From: an uncultured Flavobacteriales bacterium
Lineage (GTDB): Bacteria > Bacteroidota > Bacteroidia > CAIKAF01
DNA length: 44,065 bases
Direction: 5' to 3'
Assembly (NCBI GenBank): GCA_937925455.1
Contig: CALEWF010000056.1
Coordinates: 1 to 44,065 of the forward strand
Positions 8,928 through 19,054 of the stretch are shown one piece after another (the first letter of the stretch is position 1; each line of letters begins with the position of its first letter). A program made the position numbers and the translations under genes. The notes under the pieces are model-generated. The model worked only from the letters and a program-made list of their open reading frames with translations. It was not told where the DNA came from and ran no database searches.

Positions 8928-9943
8928 ACTTCTGTAATTTCAGTTTCAGGCTCATTTACTTGTTCGCCACGGAACTGTGTTTTAAGTACCGATGATTTAA
9001 GGCCTTGTTCGCAGAGCCAACGACTAAATAAATCGGTATAACCATGGGTTACCAACACCTGTTCTGCCCCGGTGGCTTGTATGGCTAAATTTAATCCATG
9101 CCAATCGGCATGGTCGCTAAGTACAAATCCGCGATCGGCAGCTTGCCAACGACGGGCACCTCGCATGGCCATCCATCCGCTGGCAACAGCCGTACGGTAT
9201 GGCTCAAACCTTTTGAGCCACGGGCTACCTGCTGCTGATGAAGGGGCTATAACCAAAGCACCTTTGCACCAAGATGCATTAGGTAATTCGCTTACCCGGT
9301 AGGTTTGAGGCAAGACAATTCCGGACCTCCGGCAGGCTTCATTCATAGCATGTGTAGCCCCATGTACAATAATTGGTCCCAGAGAGTTGTCTAAATTTGC
9401 TAAAATACGCTGTGCTTTGCCCAAAGAATAAGCAAAAAGTACGGAACTGATTCCTTCGCTTTGGTTTTTTTTCCACCATTGTTGTATTTGCTGCATCACC
9501 ACCGACTGGGTTTGCCATTGAAAAAAAGGCAATCCAAACGTAGATTCTGTGATGAACGTGTGGCAAGTTACCGGTTCAAAGGGCTCACAAATTCCGTCTG
9601 GCTGAGTTTTATAGTCGCCTGAAATAACCCACACCTCGCCTTTGTATTCCAAGCGTACTTGAGCTGAGCCAACTACATGGCCCGCCGGATGTAAAGAAAT
9701 TGTTACACCGTTGATTGTAAAAGTTTCCTTATATTCTAAACCTTGCACAGCGATATTACCCAACCGGGATTTTAATATCGGAATACTCTGGTGGTGGCAT
9801 AAATAATTTTCACTGCCTGATCGTGCATGATCTGAATGTCCATGGGTGATGATGGCTTTTTTTACAGCTTTCCAGGGATCAATAAACAAATCGGCTTGTG
9901 GGCAGTAAAGTCCATATTCGGTAAGTATTACCAAATCATCCAT
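8924..9943 (-). CDS. Ligase-associated DNA exonuclease, MBL fold
   Basis: Metallo-beta-lactamase-fold nuclease of the CPSF/Ysh1-like superfamily, 339 aa. The metal-binding motif HGHSDH is at residues 34-39 (H34, H36, D38, H39). A further metal histidine is in HPAGHVVGSAQV, and SGDYKTQPDG supplies the bridging aspartate. Near the C-terminus, LSDHADWHGL and VTHGY complete the pattern. The family is known as the partner of the ATP-dependent ligase encoded directly downstream, and the two genes overlap by 4 bp. A role in DNA repair end processing follows from the family; substrate polarity cannot be read here. A terminator for the upstream ABC-F gene ends just 7 bp before this start codon. Confidence 0.92.
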   Translation of the reverse strand: MDDLVILTEYGLYCPQADLFIDPWKAVKKAIITHGHSDHARSGSENYLCHHQSIPILKSRLGNIAVQGLEYKETFTINGVTISLHPAGHVVGSAQVRLEYKGEVWVISGDYKTQPDGICEPFEPVTCHTFITESTFGLPFFQWQTQSVVMQQIQQWWKKNQSEGISSVLFAYSLGKAQRILANLDNSLGPIIVHGATHAMNEACRRSGIVLPQTYRVSELPNASWCKGALVIAPSSAAGSPWLKRFEPYRTAVASGWMAMRGARRWQAADRGFVLSDHADWHGLNLAIQATGAEQVLVTHGYTDLFSRWLCEQGLKSSVLKTQFRGEQVNEPETEITEV

Positions 9944-9947
9944 GAAA

Positions 9948-9980
9948 TTAAAAACAAAAAACCAATAGAAAAGTTATTGG
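9948..9980 (-). terminator. Terminator of the ABC-F gene
   Basis: On the minus strand, CCAATA (9980-9975) and TATTGG (9967-9962) form a stem with a 7-nt loop, followed by TTTTTTGTTTTT. This is a textbook intrinsic terminator, though the stem is only 6 bp. It lies 8 bp past the ABC-F stop codon and runs almost into the start of the exonuclease gene. Confidence 0.75.
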
Positions 9981-9987
9981 TCAACGA

Positions 9988-11652
<1,665 letters not shown>

Positions 11653-11678
11653 TCAGGCAGAGTATTGCAGGTTTTGTG

Positions 11679-12995
11679 TTACTTTTTTGTGTAGCTGTTG
11701 GTAGTTTTTATTTCAGCTTTTAACTGATTAAGTATGCTAAACAACCCAAAATATGCCCGATTAATATACAAGATATGGCGTGACCCCCTTGCAGCACTAT
11801 ATTTTCGAGCTTCCGGCGAGGAACCAATCTTTTCTCCCTGCTCCATTATTTCGCGGATGTAGCTGTCGTTTCCAAAATCAAACGCATCTGATTCAAACGG
11901 TTTTTTCAGATAGCCCAACATCAACTGAAACGTTTTAGTAAAGAATCTTATCTCTTCTTCGCTGCTCTGATCATTTAGAATCTCTACCTCTTTTAACCTA
12001 CGAGCCATGGCATCGGCATTGTGAAAATTTTCATCTTCAAGCAAAGCAAAATACCGATGATAAAAATCTTCTGGAACCGATTTAACACAACCAAAATCTA
12101 TAATTCCCAACTTGTTTTCAGGCGTAACAAAAAAATTACCGGGATGAGGGTCTGCATGCAATAAACGCAAATGATGCATTTGAAAGTCATAAAAATCCCA
12201 CAGGGCTTGACCAATAAGGTTTCTTACATCTTGGGGCGTCTCTGATTTTAAAAATTCTACCAACGGAGTTCCATCCACCCAGTCCATCACAATCACCCGG
12301 TCCGAACTCCATTCCGGATAATAGGTAGGAAAATGAAGGTTGGGAAGGTGGCTGCACTTTTCTGCAATAAACATGGAATTTTTAACCTCTGCACGATAAT
12401 CGGCTTCTTCCAGCAACTTTGTTTGAATTTCGTCAAAATACGGTTTGATGTCAGATTCTTTTACATTCATCAATCGTAGGGCAAAAGGCTTTACCAGTTT
12501 TAAATCAGAAACCACACTGTCTGCTACGCCCGGATACTGAATTTTTACGGCCAGCTTTTTCCCGTTTTTAGTAGCCCAATGCACTTGCCCAATAGAAGCC
12601 GCATTCACTGCTTTTTCTTCAAATGTATCAAACAGCTCATAAGGCGATTTCCCGATGGTACGCTTAAAAGTTTGTACAATCAGTGGCCCGGATAACGGGG
12701 TGGCTTTGTACTGCGCTTTTTGAAATTCCTGAATATATTCGGTGGGCAATAAGCTTCGGTCCATGGCCAGCATTTGTGCCATTTTTAAAGCACTGCCTTT
12801 GAGTTCGCTCATCGCCTGGTAAATATCTTTTGCGTTGGCCTTATCTAATTCCGATTTATCGGTTGTAGGGTCAAATGCCTTTTTTACATAATAACGAATG
12901 TAGTTGCTTCCCACTTTGGCTCCGGTACCAATAAAACGGGTAGCCCTGGCTACTTTGGAAGTGGGTATTTTATCCTGTGAATTATTTACTTCCAT
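11679..12995 (-). CDS. ABC1/AarF (UbiB) family atypical kinase-like protein
   Basis: Atypical protein-kinase-like ATPase, 438 aa, of the AarF/UbiB/COQ8 family. The family hallmark KxGQ appears as ALKMAQMLAM (about 73-82), with Ala in place of the Gly. Then come the nucleotide loop AASIGQVHWA, the lysine strand LAVKIQYPGV, the catalytic HADPHPGNFF (about 280) and the metal-binding IIDFGCVKS. Members act in quinone or lipid metabolism, but no C-terminal membrane helices are evident here, so the target is unknown. The gene overlaps the upstream TetR-like gene by 10 bp, so the two are one unit. Many Bacteroidota carry such a pair, to my recollection. Confidence 0.88.
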   Translation of the reverse strand: MEVNNSQDKIPTSKVARATRFIGTGAKVGSNYIRYYVKKAFDPTTDKSELDKANAKDIYQAMSELKGSALKMAQMLAMDRSLLPTEYIQEFQKAQYKATPLSGPLIVQTFKRTIGKSPYELFDTFEEKAVNAASIGQVHWATKNGKKLAVKIQYPGVADSVVSDLKLVKPFALRLMNVKESDIKPYFDEIQTKLLEEADYRAEVKNSMFIAEKCSHLPNLHFPTYYPEWSSDRVIVMDWVDGTPLVEFLKSETPQDVRNLIGQALWDFYDFQMHHLRLLHADPHPGNFFVTPENKLGIIDFGCVKSVPEDFYHRYFALLEDENFHNADAMARRLKEVEILNDQSSEEEIRFFTKTFQLMLGYLKKPFESDAFDFGNDSYIREIMEQGEKIGSSPEARKYSAARGSRHILYINRAYFGLFSILNQLKAEIKTTNSYTKK

Positions 12996-13606
12996 ATCTG
13001 CTGAAAAATGAATTTACCCAATTCCGCTCCAGAGTCAACTCCATTTCGAGTGATTAAATCCATTTGAAAATTAACGGATTTCTCAATGAATTCATCCGTC
13101 TTTTCAAATGAATCGCTGGTATCGTTTACCCAAAATTTAATCAGTGTCAAAAGGTGCATCCAGGCGGCATCGGCATAAATACGGTGAATGCCAAAGCGTG
13201 AAGGAATTTCTCCCGAGCCTACCCCTTCGTTAATTAACGCATTAAAATGTTCTTTTACGGTATTTTTAAATCGGTGAAAAACATAGACATCTTTTAGCCT
13301 AAAACCTGAAAAACGCCATGTTACAAAACTACGTACCGATAAAAGCTGTTGGGTAAAACCGAAGCAAAATGCCAGGTATTTTTCACGTACTGAATATGTT
13401 GAATAAGCTTCTGTAGAAGTTACTGTTTGAATGATTTGTTCTGTCCAAGTTTGCCAAATATGATCTTCCAGCACCGATAGCGAAGCATACTGCTTATAAA
13501 ATTCAGTTTCCTTAATTCCGGCTATTTTACAAAATGCAGCTACTGTTGCCGGCTTACGACCATGTTCAGAAACATACGATATGTATTGCTCAAAAATTTC
13601 CATCAT
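12986..13606 (-). CDS. TetR-like regulator paired with the ABC1 kinase
   Basis: About 206 aa when started at the first of two adjacent ATGs (13606); the upstream extension MPCISYLYCIKKL does not look like protein of this family. The N-terminus has a TetR-like helix-turn-helix, GRKPATVAAFCKIAGIKETEFYKQ written in two parts: the recognition helix lies near ETEFYKQYASL (about 30-40). The all-helical remainder fits a TetR ligand domain. The HTH is weaker than in the efflux regulator, so a degenerate or non-DNA-binding member is possible. It overlaps the kinase gene by 10 bp. Confidence 0.7.
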   Translation of the reverse strand: MMEIFEQYISYVSEHGRKPATVAAFCKIAGIKETEFYKQYASLSVLEDHIWQTWTEQIIQTVTSTEAYSTYSVREKYLAFCFGFTQQLLSVRSFVTWRFSGFRLKDVYVFHRFKNTVKEHFNALINEGVGSGEIPSRFGIHRIYADAAWMHLLTLIKFWVNDTSDSFEKTDEFIEKSVNFQMDLITRNGVDSGAELGKFIFQQIWK

Positions 13607-13702
13607 CAATTTTTTAATACAATATAAATAACTAATGCATGGCAAGCGAATTTTGTTTGGGTATTTTCAGTATTTTTCAAATGCTTTAACATTATCAAAG
13701 AT

Positions 13703-14422
13703 TTATATTTTAATCGCACAAGCCAAAGTAAGAATATTTACCTGTGCAGCACCCCCATCCACCAAGCATTGGGCTGCTGACTCAAGGGTAGATCCGGTAG
13801 TAACCACATCGTCTAACAATACTACGCGTTTGCCACGAATTTCTTCGGGCTTATGCAATGCAAAAATATCTTTTACATTTTCCCATCGTCCAATTCTACT
13901 TTTTCGGGTTTGTGAAGCTGTATTTTCGGTGCGATACAAATTATTGTTCAGTAAAATAATTCCTGTAGAAGCAGCCAATCCTTCTCCCCAAACATCACTT
14001 TGATTATATCCCCGTTTTTTAAGTTTGAGCGGATGCAACGGAATAGGGATTAAATAATCCATACCATCCAAGACGTGATCTTGACTGAGTACATGACCGT
14101 ATAACATACCAAGCTGTCGGGCTAAGTTCTGATTACCTTTGTATTTAATGGCGTGCAGCATGGATTGCACCCTGCTTCCTTTATCAAAATATAGGTAGGA
14201 TGCTGCCATTCCAACATCCACTCTTCCACGAAACAACTTCCAAATAGGATTTTGCGGATCGCGATGGAAATGGGTTTGAGGAATTTCAAGCAAGCAAGCC
14301 AGGCAAATTTCTTGTTCCCCTTTTACAAGTTTTTGACCGCAGCCTGCGCAGGTATGCGGATAGATTAGCCCGGTGAGGTCTAACCATCCTTCTTTGCTTT
14401 CCTGCCAGATGCGACGAAACAT
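13703..14422 (-). CDS. comF: ComF family protein (phosphoribosyltransferase-like)
   Basis: 239 aa. The N-terminus has a zinc ribbon with CAGCGQK and CLAC (four cysteines, about 26-44). The remainder is a phosphoribosyltransferase fold with the PRPP-binding motif VVLLDDVVTTGSTL near residue 205. It also has the LIPIPLHPLKLKKRGYNQSD segment typical of ComF/GntX. In naturally competent bacteria ComF helps DNA uptake at the inner membrane; in other bacteria its role is unclear. No other competence genes are near. It appears to be a single-gene unit, with about 195 bp of AT-rich sequence upstream in which I see no gene. Confidence 0.88.
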   Translation of the reverse strand: MFRRIWQESKEGWLDLTGLIYPHTCAGCGQKLVKGEQEICLACLLEIPQTHFHRDPQNPIWKLFRGRVDVGMAASYLYFDKGSRVQSMLHAIKYKGNQNLARQLGMLYGHVLSQDHVLDGMDYLIPIPLHPLKLKKRGYNQSDVWGEGLAASTGIILLNNNLYRTENTASQTRKSRIGRWENVKDIFALHKPEEIRGKRVVLLDDVVTTGSTLESAAQCLVDGGAAQVNILTLACAIKI

Positions 14423-14617
14423 AGGCTGTTTGGATGTATTTACATGTTTTTGAAATATACATAAAAATTCATTATAAAATAGTTCAATGAGATAAAATTT
14501 AAATAGGACATTAAAAAATGTTTTTAGCTAAAACCTAAATATGCAAGGGTTAAGTAAAATTTTTTATTGAAAACGCGACACTGCGTCTCTGCGAAAAATA
14601 ATAAAACCACCCTGTAC

Positions 14618-14995
14618 TTATCGATACCCTGTTTTTCCATCGGCTCTTCTTCGTCGCATGTATGCCCCGTACGATTCTACAGGAATAAAATATTCGGTAA
14701 ATTCATATTCACTTAGTCGTTCTTCTTTATCATTTATTACAATGTATGGTTTTAAAGAATTGCTATGATTATCTTTTTTAAAACGATAGGCTACCCCGGC
14801 ATGAAAACACAAATAATCTTTGATGCAATAGGCTTTGGGATGGCGCGGAAATAATAAAATAAAAGGTATTCCAAGGATAGGGGTTAAAAAAAACAACAAC
14901 AAAAAAGCTCCCCACCATCCACACTTTCTGAACGACCCTATGGCTTCGGCCATAATAACAACAGCCATAAAATAGATAAGCGGAAAAGCTTCCAT
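14618..14995 (-). CDS. Small membrane protein of unknown function
   Basis: 125 aa, not recognised. The N-terminus has two hydrophobic segments (about 4-18 and 28-50, the second with GAFLLLFFLTPILGIPFILLF). A soluble, basic C-terminal part follows with YCIKDYLCFHAGVAYRFKK and a YEFTEYFIPVESYGAYMRRRR stretch. The first part resembles the short two-helix membrane modules common in Bacteroidota. It stands alone between comF and ftsX on the same strand, with a repeat copy upstream. Codon use looks like its neighbours, and the frame is long and open, so it is probably a real gene. Confidence 0.65.
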   Translation of the reverse strand: MEAFPLIYFMAVVIMAEAIGSFRKCGWWGAFLLLFFLTPILGIPFILLFPRHPKAYCIKDYLCFHAGVAYRFKKDNHSNSLKPYIVINDKEERLSEYEFTEYFIPVESYGAYMRRRRADGKTGYR

Positions 14996-15117
14996 ACCTT
15001 GTTATTAAACCATGATTATCAAAAAATGTTTTTTAAACCTACTACCTGTAAATAATATTACACTATTGTCCGAAATAAAATTTAATCTCCATGTTTTTAA
15101 TAGAATTTTTTATTATC

Positions 15118-15319
15118 AAGCTGCCTATGGGGCTGTCCGTTCCAAGTCCTCGGGGCTCAGCCACACAGGGCATCGGGGTAGCGGTGTCTTCGTGCCCTCA
15201 GCCCCGCTACCCCGTGCCCTGTGGGCTTCGCCCCTGTGGGCTTTCCACTTCCATCCGCAGCAGACGGGGAAACGGGTGAATCCGCCCCTACGAGGCGAAG
15301 GAACATGCGCCCCCCCTCC
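15118..15319 (+). repeat. GC-rich palindromic repeat, copy 3 (long form)
   Basis: Forward-orientation copy with hairpin core 15152-15234, identical to the cores of copies 1 and 4. Its tail contains ACGGGTGAATCCGCCCCTACGAG in two parts (GGGTGAATCCGCCC, then TACGAGGCG), giving a second small hairpin, and ends in a run of C. It lies between the 5' end of the small membrane protein gene and the 3' end of ftsX. The frames 15012-15332 and 15091-15279 are artefacts of the repeat. The rest of the 386-bp gap (14996-15381) is AT-rich with nothing visible. Confidence 0.9.
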
Positions 15320-15381
15320 AATAAAAATTTGAATAAAAATGTTATTCCGTAAAATAATAAAAAATAGCTGAGATGAACATT

Positions 15382-16263
15382 TTAATAAAGTTCATCTACT
15401 TTAAGTTTCAGAAATTTTCTTACAGATAGGTAGGTGCTAAGATAGCTAATCATAACTCCCAGCCCCGCTATTAAACCAAATAATATCAATAAGTATCCCC
15501 AGTCGGTTATTCCAAGCGAATAATCAAATCGTTGCGACAAGTAAATGATTAGTACTGTTAACAAAATAATGGCTAATAAACCGGCTATGAAACCTTGAAG
15601 AATACCGGTTATTAAAAAAGGTTTTCTGATAAATGAGGCTGTGGCTCCAACTAATTGCATGGTTTTAATGGTAAATCGCTTGGAATAGATGGCTAGCCGA
15701 ATGGTGTTGTTAATGAGTGCTACCATGATTATTCCCAGTAATAAACTAATGCCTAGTAAAATCCATTGAATTTTTTCGGTATTGGCATTTACATCCCGAA
15801 TGAGGTTTTCATCTTTGCTGATACCGCGTATCCATTCACCGTAATCATCCAAAATTTTGTTTTCGATGAAATTCATGCTTTCAACATCAGTAAATTCAGC
15901 TTTCAGGGTTAATTCAATGGTGTATCCCAGGGGATTGAATCCAAGGACGGTGGTAGGGTCTTCGTTCCAGGTTTTTTTAAATTCTTCCAATGCTTCATCT
16001 GGTGTAATTAATACGGCCCGTTTAGTAAACTCCCGGGTTTGAAGTCCCATTCGGATTTCTTCTGCTGTTTCGCCATCTGTTTCACTGTTTAGGCCAATTT
16101 GCAGTTTCAGATTTTCCTTCACGTAGGTGGTGAGTTTTCCGGCAGATAGCAAAATGGTGCCAATTAATCCCAATACAAAAAGCACCAAGGTAATACTAAC
16201 TACCGAGGTAATGTATGCCATGCGTAATCTTCGCCGGTTAAATTGTTCTTCCCTCTTTCCCAT
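15382..16263 (-). CDS. ftsX: Cell division protein FtsX
   Basis: Membrane part of the FtsEX complex, which couples divisome activity to peptidoglycan hydrolases; 293 aa from the chosen start. TM1 is at about 17-40 (YITSVVSITLVLFVLGLIG). A periplasmic domain follows (about 45-160), then three C-terminal helices within the FtsX domain, with IRLAIYSKRFTIKTMQLVGAT (split: IRLAIYSKRF and TMQLVGAT) before TM3. The ATG at 16263 (MGKREEQ) is preferred because Bacteroidota FtsX proteins begin with a short charged segment before RRLR; the frame continues open to 16347. ftsE is not adjacent, which is common in this phylum. It is divergent from the flavoprotein gene. Confidence 0.9.
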   Translation of the reverse strand: MGKREEQFNRRRLRMAYITSVVSITLVLFVLGLIGTILLSAGKLTTYVKENLKLQIGLNSETDGETAEEIRMGLQTREFTKRAVLITPDEALEEFKKTWNEDPTTVLGFNPLGYTIELTLKAEFTDVESMNFIENKILDDYGEWIRGISKDENLIRDVNANTEKIQWILLGISLLLGIIMVALINNTIRLAIYSKRFTIKTMQLVGATASFIRKPFLITGILQGFIAGLLAIILLTVLIIYLSQRFDYSLGITDWGYLLILFGLIAGLGVMISYLSTYLSVRKFLKLKVDELY

Positions 16264-16373
16264 AAGGCAAATTTCGTAAATTGGGTCTTCCTGCAATGCA
16301 GTCAACGAGTAAATTCTATTCACAAGGTTGTTCACAATTTTGGCCACTCATGGGCTATTTGTATATTCGATAG

Positions 16374-17591
16374 ATGGCTTTGCATTACGATATTCTCATT
16401 GCCGGAGCTGGTCCTGCAGGCACCACAGCGGCTTTACATTTGCTAGGGAGTGGACTGCAGATTTTATTGTTAGACAAAGCTGTTTTTCCGAGGGATAAAA
16501 TTTGTGGTGATGCATTGAGTGGAAATGTGTGTTTTGAGTTAGAAAAACTTGGATTACATTATACTTTTAAGTTTGACCAATTGCCACGCGTATTGCCAAC
16601 ACAAGGCATTCGATTTGTATCTCCTCAGGGAAAAGCATTAGACATCAGGCTTAAAAAAACTCGCAAGGCATTACATGCTCCGGGATATATCGCATCACGG
16701 GTTGACTTTGATTATTTTTTGTGGCAGCAGGTTAAGCAGGCTGGGCATGTGGAAATGCTGGAAGAAACTACTGTGCTTAAGGCAGATTTTTTTCCTGATA
16801 AAGTGAATGTTTTTACGAATCGAGGTGTTTTTTCAGCTTCGCTGGTAATTGCTGCTGATGGGGCACATTCTGTATTTGCAAAGCAATTGGGATATAAATT
16901 GGATAAAAAACATCATAGTGCCGGGCTAAGGCAATATTATGAAGGAGTAACAGGATTTGCAGAGGGTTCGCTCATTGAATTGCATTTTATTCAAAATATT
17001 TTACCCGGTTATTTTTGGATATTTCCAATGACGGGTGGTAGAGCCAATGTGGGTATTGGTATGTTGAGTGAAGCTATATCCAAACAAAAAATTAATCTAA
17101 AACAAACCTTGCAAAACATCATTCAAAGGCATCCGACAATCAGTAGCAGGTTTAAGAATGCAAAGGCACTAGAAGAGCCGAAAGGTTATGGACTACCTCT
17201 TGGTTCCAGGAGATTGCCGGCATCGTCGCATCGTTTGCTGCTTACCGGAGATGCTGCTTCGTTGATAGATCCGTTTACTGGAGAAGGCATTGGCTATGCC
17301 ATGACATCCGGAAGGTTGGCAGCCGAAACGATAAAATCTATCAATATCAATGATTATTCAGAAGATTCTCTAAAAAATTACGATCGGTTGTTGTGGAGTA
17401 AAATTGGAACGGAATTATCTACCAGCTATCAATTGCAAAAACTACTGAGTTATCCATGGCTTTTTAATCGCGTGGTGAATAAGGCCAATCGGCAAGAAGC
17501 ATTGCATGAACTGATACGACAAATGATAGAAGAGCCTGATCGAAAAAAAGCCTGGTATAATCCTTTGTTTTACCTGCGGTTTATTTTTTAA
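16374..17591 (+). CDS. Geranylgeranyl reductase family FAD-dependent oxidoreductase
   Basis: 405-aa flavoprotein. The N-terminal FAD-binding motif GAGPAG is at about residues 11-16, with DKAVFPRDKICGDALSG following: the PRDKxCG signature of the geranylgeranyl reductase family. A second FAD motif, LLTGDAASLIDPFTGEGIGYA, lies near residue 295 (LTGDAASLIDP / GEGIGYA). Members reduce isoprenoid chains or act as halogenase-like monooxygenases; in heterotrophic Bacteroidota the substrate is usually not known. The 3' end overlaps that of gmk by 4 bp on the opposite strand (17588-17591), so no terminator can lie between them. The start ATG follows a weak TAnnTTTG-like sequence. Confidence 0.85.
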   Translation: MALHYDILIAGAGPAGTTAALHLLGSGLQILLLDKAVFPRDKICGDALSGNVCFELEKLGLHYTFKFDQLPRVLPTQGIRFVSPQGKALDIRLKKTRKALHAPGYIASRVDFDYFLWQQVKQAGHVEMLEETTVLKADFFPDKVNVFTNRGVFSASLVIAADGAHSVFAKQLGYKLDKKHHSAGLRQYYEGVTGFAEGSLIELHFIQNILPGYFWIFPMTGGRANVGIGMLSEAISKQKINLKQTLQNIIQRHPTISSRFKNAKALEEPKGYGLPLGSRRLPASSHRLLLTGDAASLIDPFTGEGIGYAMTSGRLAAETIKSININDYSEDSLKNYDRLLWSKIGTELSTSYQLQKLLSYPWLFNRVVNKANRQEALHELIRQMIEEPDRKKAWYNPLFYLRFIF

Positions 17592-18160
17592 TGATTACTT
17601 TCTAAAAAATTTTGAATAATCTGGTAAATGTCTTTTTTTGATTTCTCAAGACGGTCATTTAAAATCAGCGTATCGAAATATTTATAGTCATCAATTTCTG
17701 TAAAAGCTTTTTGTACTCTTTTTCTTATCACTTCTTCTGATTCTGTGCCCCGTTTTTTTAATCGCTTTTCCAGCATATCGATGGAAGGAGGCATGATAAA
17801 TATCGAAAGTGCTCGATTACCAAAAATCTTTTTCAGGTTTATTCCTCCTTTTACATCTACATCAAATACTACGTGGTGATTCTTTTTCCAAATTCGTTCA
17901 ACTTCCGATTTCAAGGTACCATAAAAACTACCGTTATATACTTCTTCCCATTCTATCAATGCATCTTGTTGAATAAGTTTTTTGAATTCATCTGTAGAAA
18001 TAAAGTAATAATCTTTTCCATGCGTTTCGTGTGGCCGAGGGGAGCGTGTAGTGGCTGAAACAGAAAATTCAAGTTGCGGAAAAGATTGTAATATGAATTT
18101 AGATAACGTGGTTTTACCGGATCCGCTGGGGGCTGAAAATATGATGACTTTTCCTTCCAA
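17588..18160 (-). CDS. gmk: Guanylate kinase
   Basis: Phosphorylates GMP to GDP using ATP; essential, cytoplasmic, 190 aa. P-loop APSGSGKT lies at residues 10-17, the GMP-binding STDEF and RSPRPHETHGKDYYF segments follow, then the VDVKGG loop and the lid region with KRLKKRGTESEE. All key family motifs are present. The only usable start is TTG at 18160, because no ATG or GTG occurs between it and the in-frame upstream stop. It begins one base after the yicC stop codon, so translation is probably coupled. It is the last gene of the kbl-yicC-gmk unit. Confidence 0.95.
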   Translation of the reverse strand: MEGKVIIFSAPSGSGKTTLSKFILQSFPQLEFSVSATTRSPRPHETHGKDYYFISTDEFKKLIQQDALIEWEEVYNGSFYGTLKSEVERIWKKNHHVVFDVDVKGGINLKKIFGNRALSIFIMPPSIDMLEKRLKKRGTESEEVIRKRVQKAFTEIDDYKYFDTLILNDRLEKSKKDIYQIIQNFLESNH

Positions 18161-18161
18161 C

Positions 18162-19034
18162 TTATAATACGTTCAATACTTGTTCTTTAATTTTTTCCAG
18201 CTCGTCTTTCATGTGCACTACAATGCGTTGTATTTGTGCATCCGATGCTTTAGAGCCTAACGTGTTGATTTCGCGCCCCATTTCTTGGCTAATAAAGTTA
18301 AGTTTTCTTCCATTAAACCCATCGGCTTGCATGGTTTCTTTAAAATAATTGCAATGGCTTTTTAATCGTACTTTTTCTTCTGAAATATCTAATTTTTCCA
18401 AATAATAAACGATTTCCTGCTCGAAACGGTTTTTGTCAGTTTCCGATTCTTTCACCACTTCCAACATCGATTTTCTTAACTTTTCGCGAAGTTTTTCTGT
18501 TCTATTGATTTCAAAGGGTGTGGTTTCTTCTAAGTATTTTTCAATCGTTACTACATGGGCTTCAAGCGCTTTCATGAGTGAAGCTCCTTCGGCACGTCGA
18601 AAATCCATGCAACGGGTTAATGCTTCAGTAATCAAGGATTTGATTTCATTCCATGTTTCTTCGCTAATTGTTTCTTCTGAAGTTTTAACTACTTCCGGCA
18701 AACGGAAAATGAGTTGCATCCAGTCTGTTTCAGGGATTTGTAAAGTGGCAGAAAGTTCTTTCAGTTGTCTGTAATACGATTTAACGAGTGATTCGTTAAT
18801 GGCGAAGCTGGTATTTTCTGCTAAGTCTTCCTGCAATATCCAAAAGTCAACTTTACCCCGGTCAAGAATTTGGGCAATCAGGCTTCGTATTTCTGATTCA
18901 TGTTCACGAAATGCGTATGGGTATTTAAGATTCAGGTCAAGCGACTTGCTGTTCAACGAACGCACTTCCACCGTATATTTTTTTTTATTGATTTCACGGC
19001 TTGCCTTGCCATATCCTGTCATGGAATATATCAT
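18162..19034 (-). CDS. yicC: YicC family endoribonuclease
   Basis: 290 aa. The N-terminal YicC domain opens with MTGYGKAS, diagnostic of the family, followed by VEVRSLNSKSLDLNLKYP. The C-terminal DUF1732 domain includes EKLDISEEKVRLKSHCNYF and the metal-binding-like GRKLNFISQEMGREINTLGSKA (split as GRKLNFISQEM and REINTLGSKA). YicC proteins are reported as RNases acting on RNA regulators in E. coli and B. subtilis; the targets here are unknown. The start at ATG 19034 is preferred over a TTG two codons upstream. It lies 20 bp after kbl and next to gmk, a neighbour pairing seen in many bacteria. Confidence 0.93.
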   Translation of the reverse strand: MIYSMTGYGKASREINKKKYTVEVRSLNSKSLDLNLKYPYAFREHESEIRSLIAQILDRGKVDFWILQEDLAENTSFAINESLVKSYYRQLKELSATLQIPETDWMQLIFRLPEVVKTSEETISEETWNEIKSLITEALTRCMDFRRAEGASLMKALEAHVVTIEKYLEETTPFEINRTEKLREKLRKSMLEVVKESETDKNRFEQEIVYYLEKLDISEEKVRLKSHCNYFKETMQADGFNGRKLNFISQEMGREINTLGSKASDAQIQRIVVHMKDELEKIKEQVLNVL

Positions 19035-19054
19035 ACTCAATTACTCTATGTAAA

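Noticed and set aside
14575..14605. Motif CACTGCGTCTCTGCG reminiscent of short GCG-type intergenic repeats
   Set aside because: Only one instance is seen here, so no repeat can be supported within this window.
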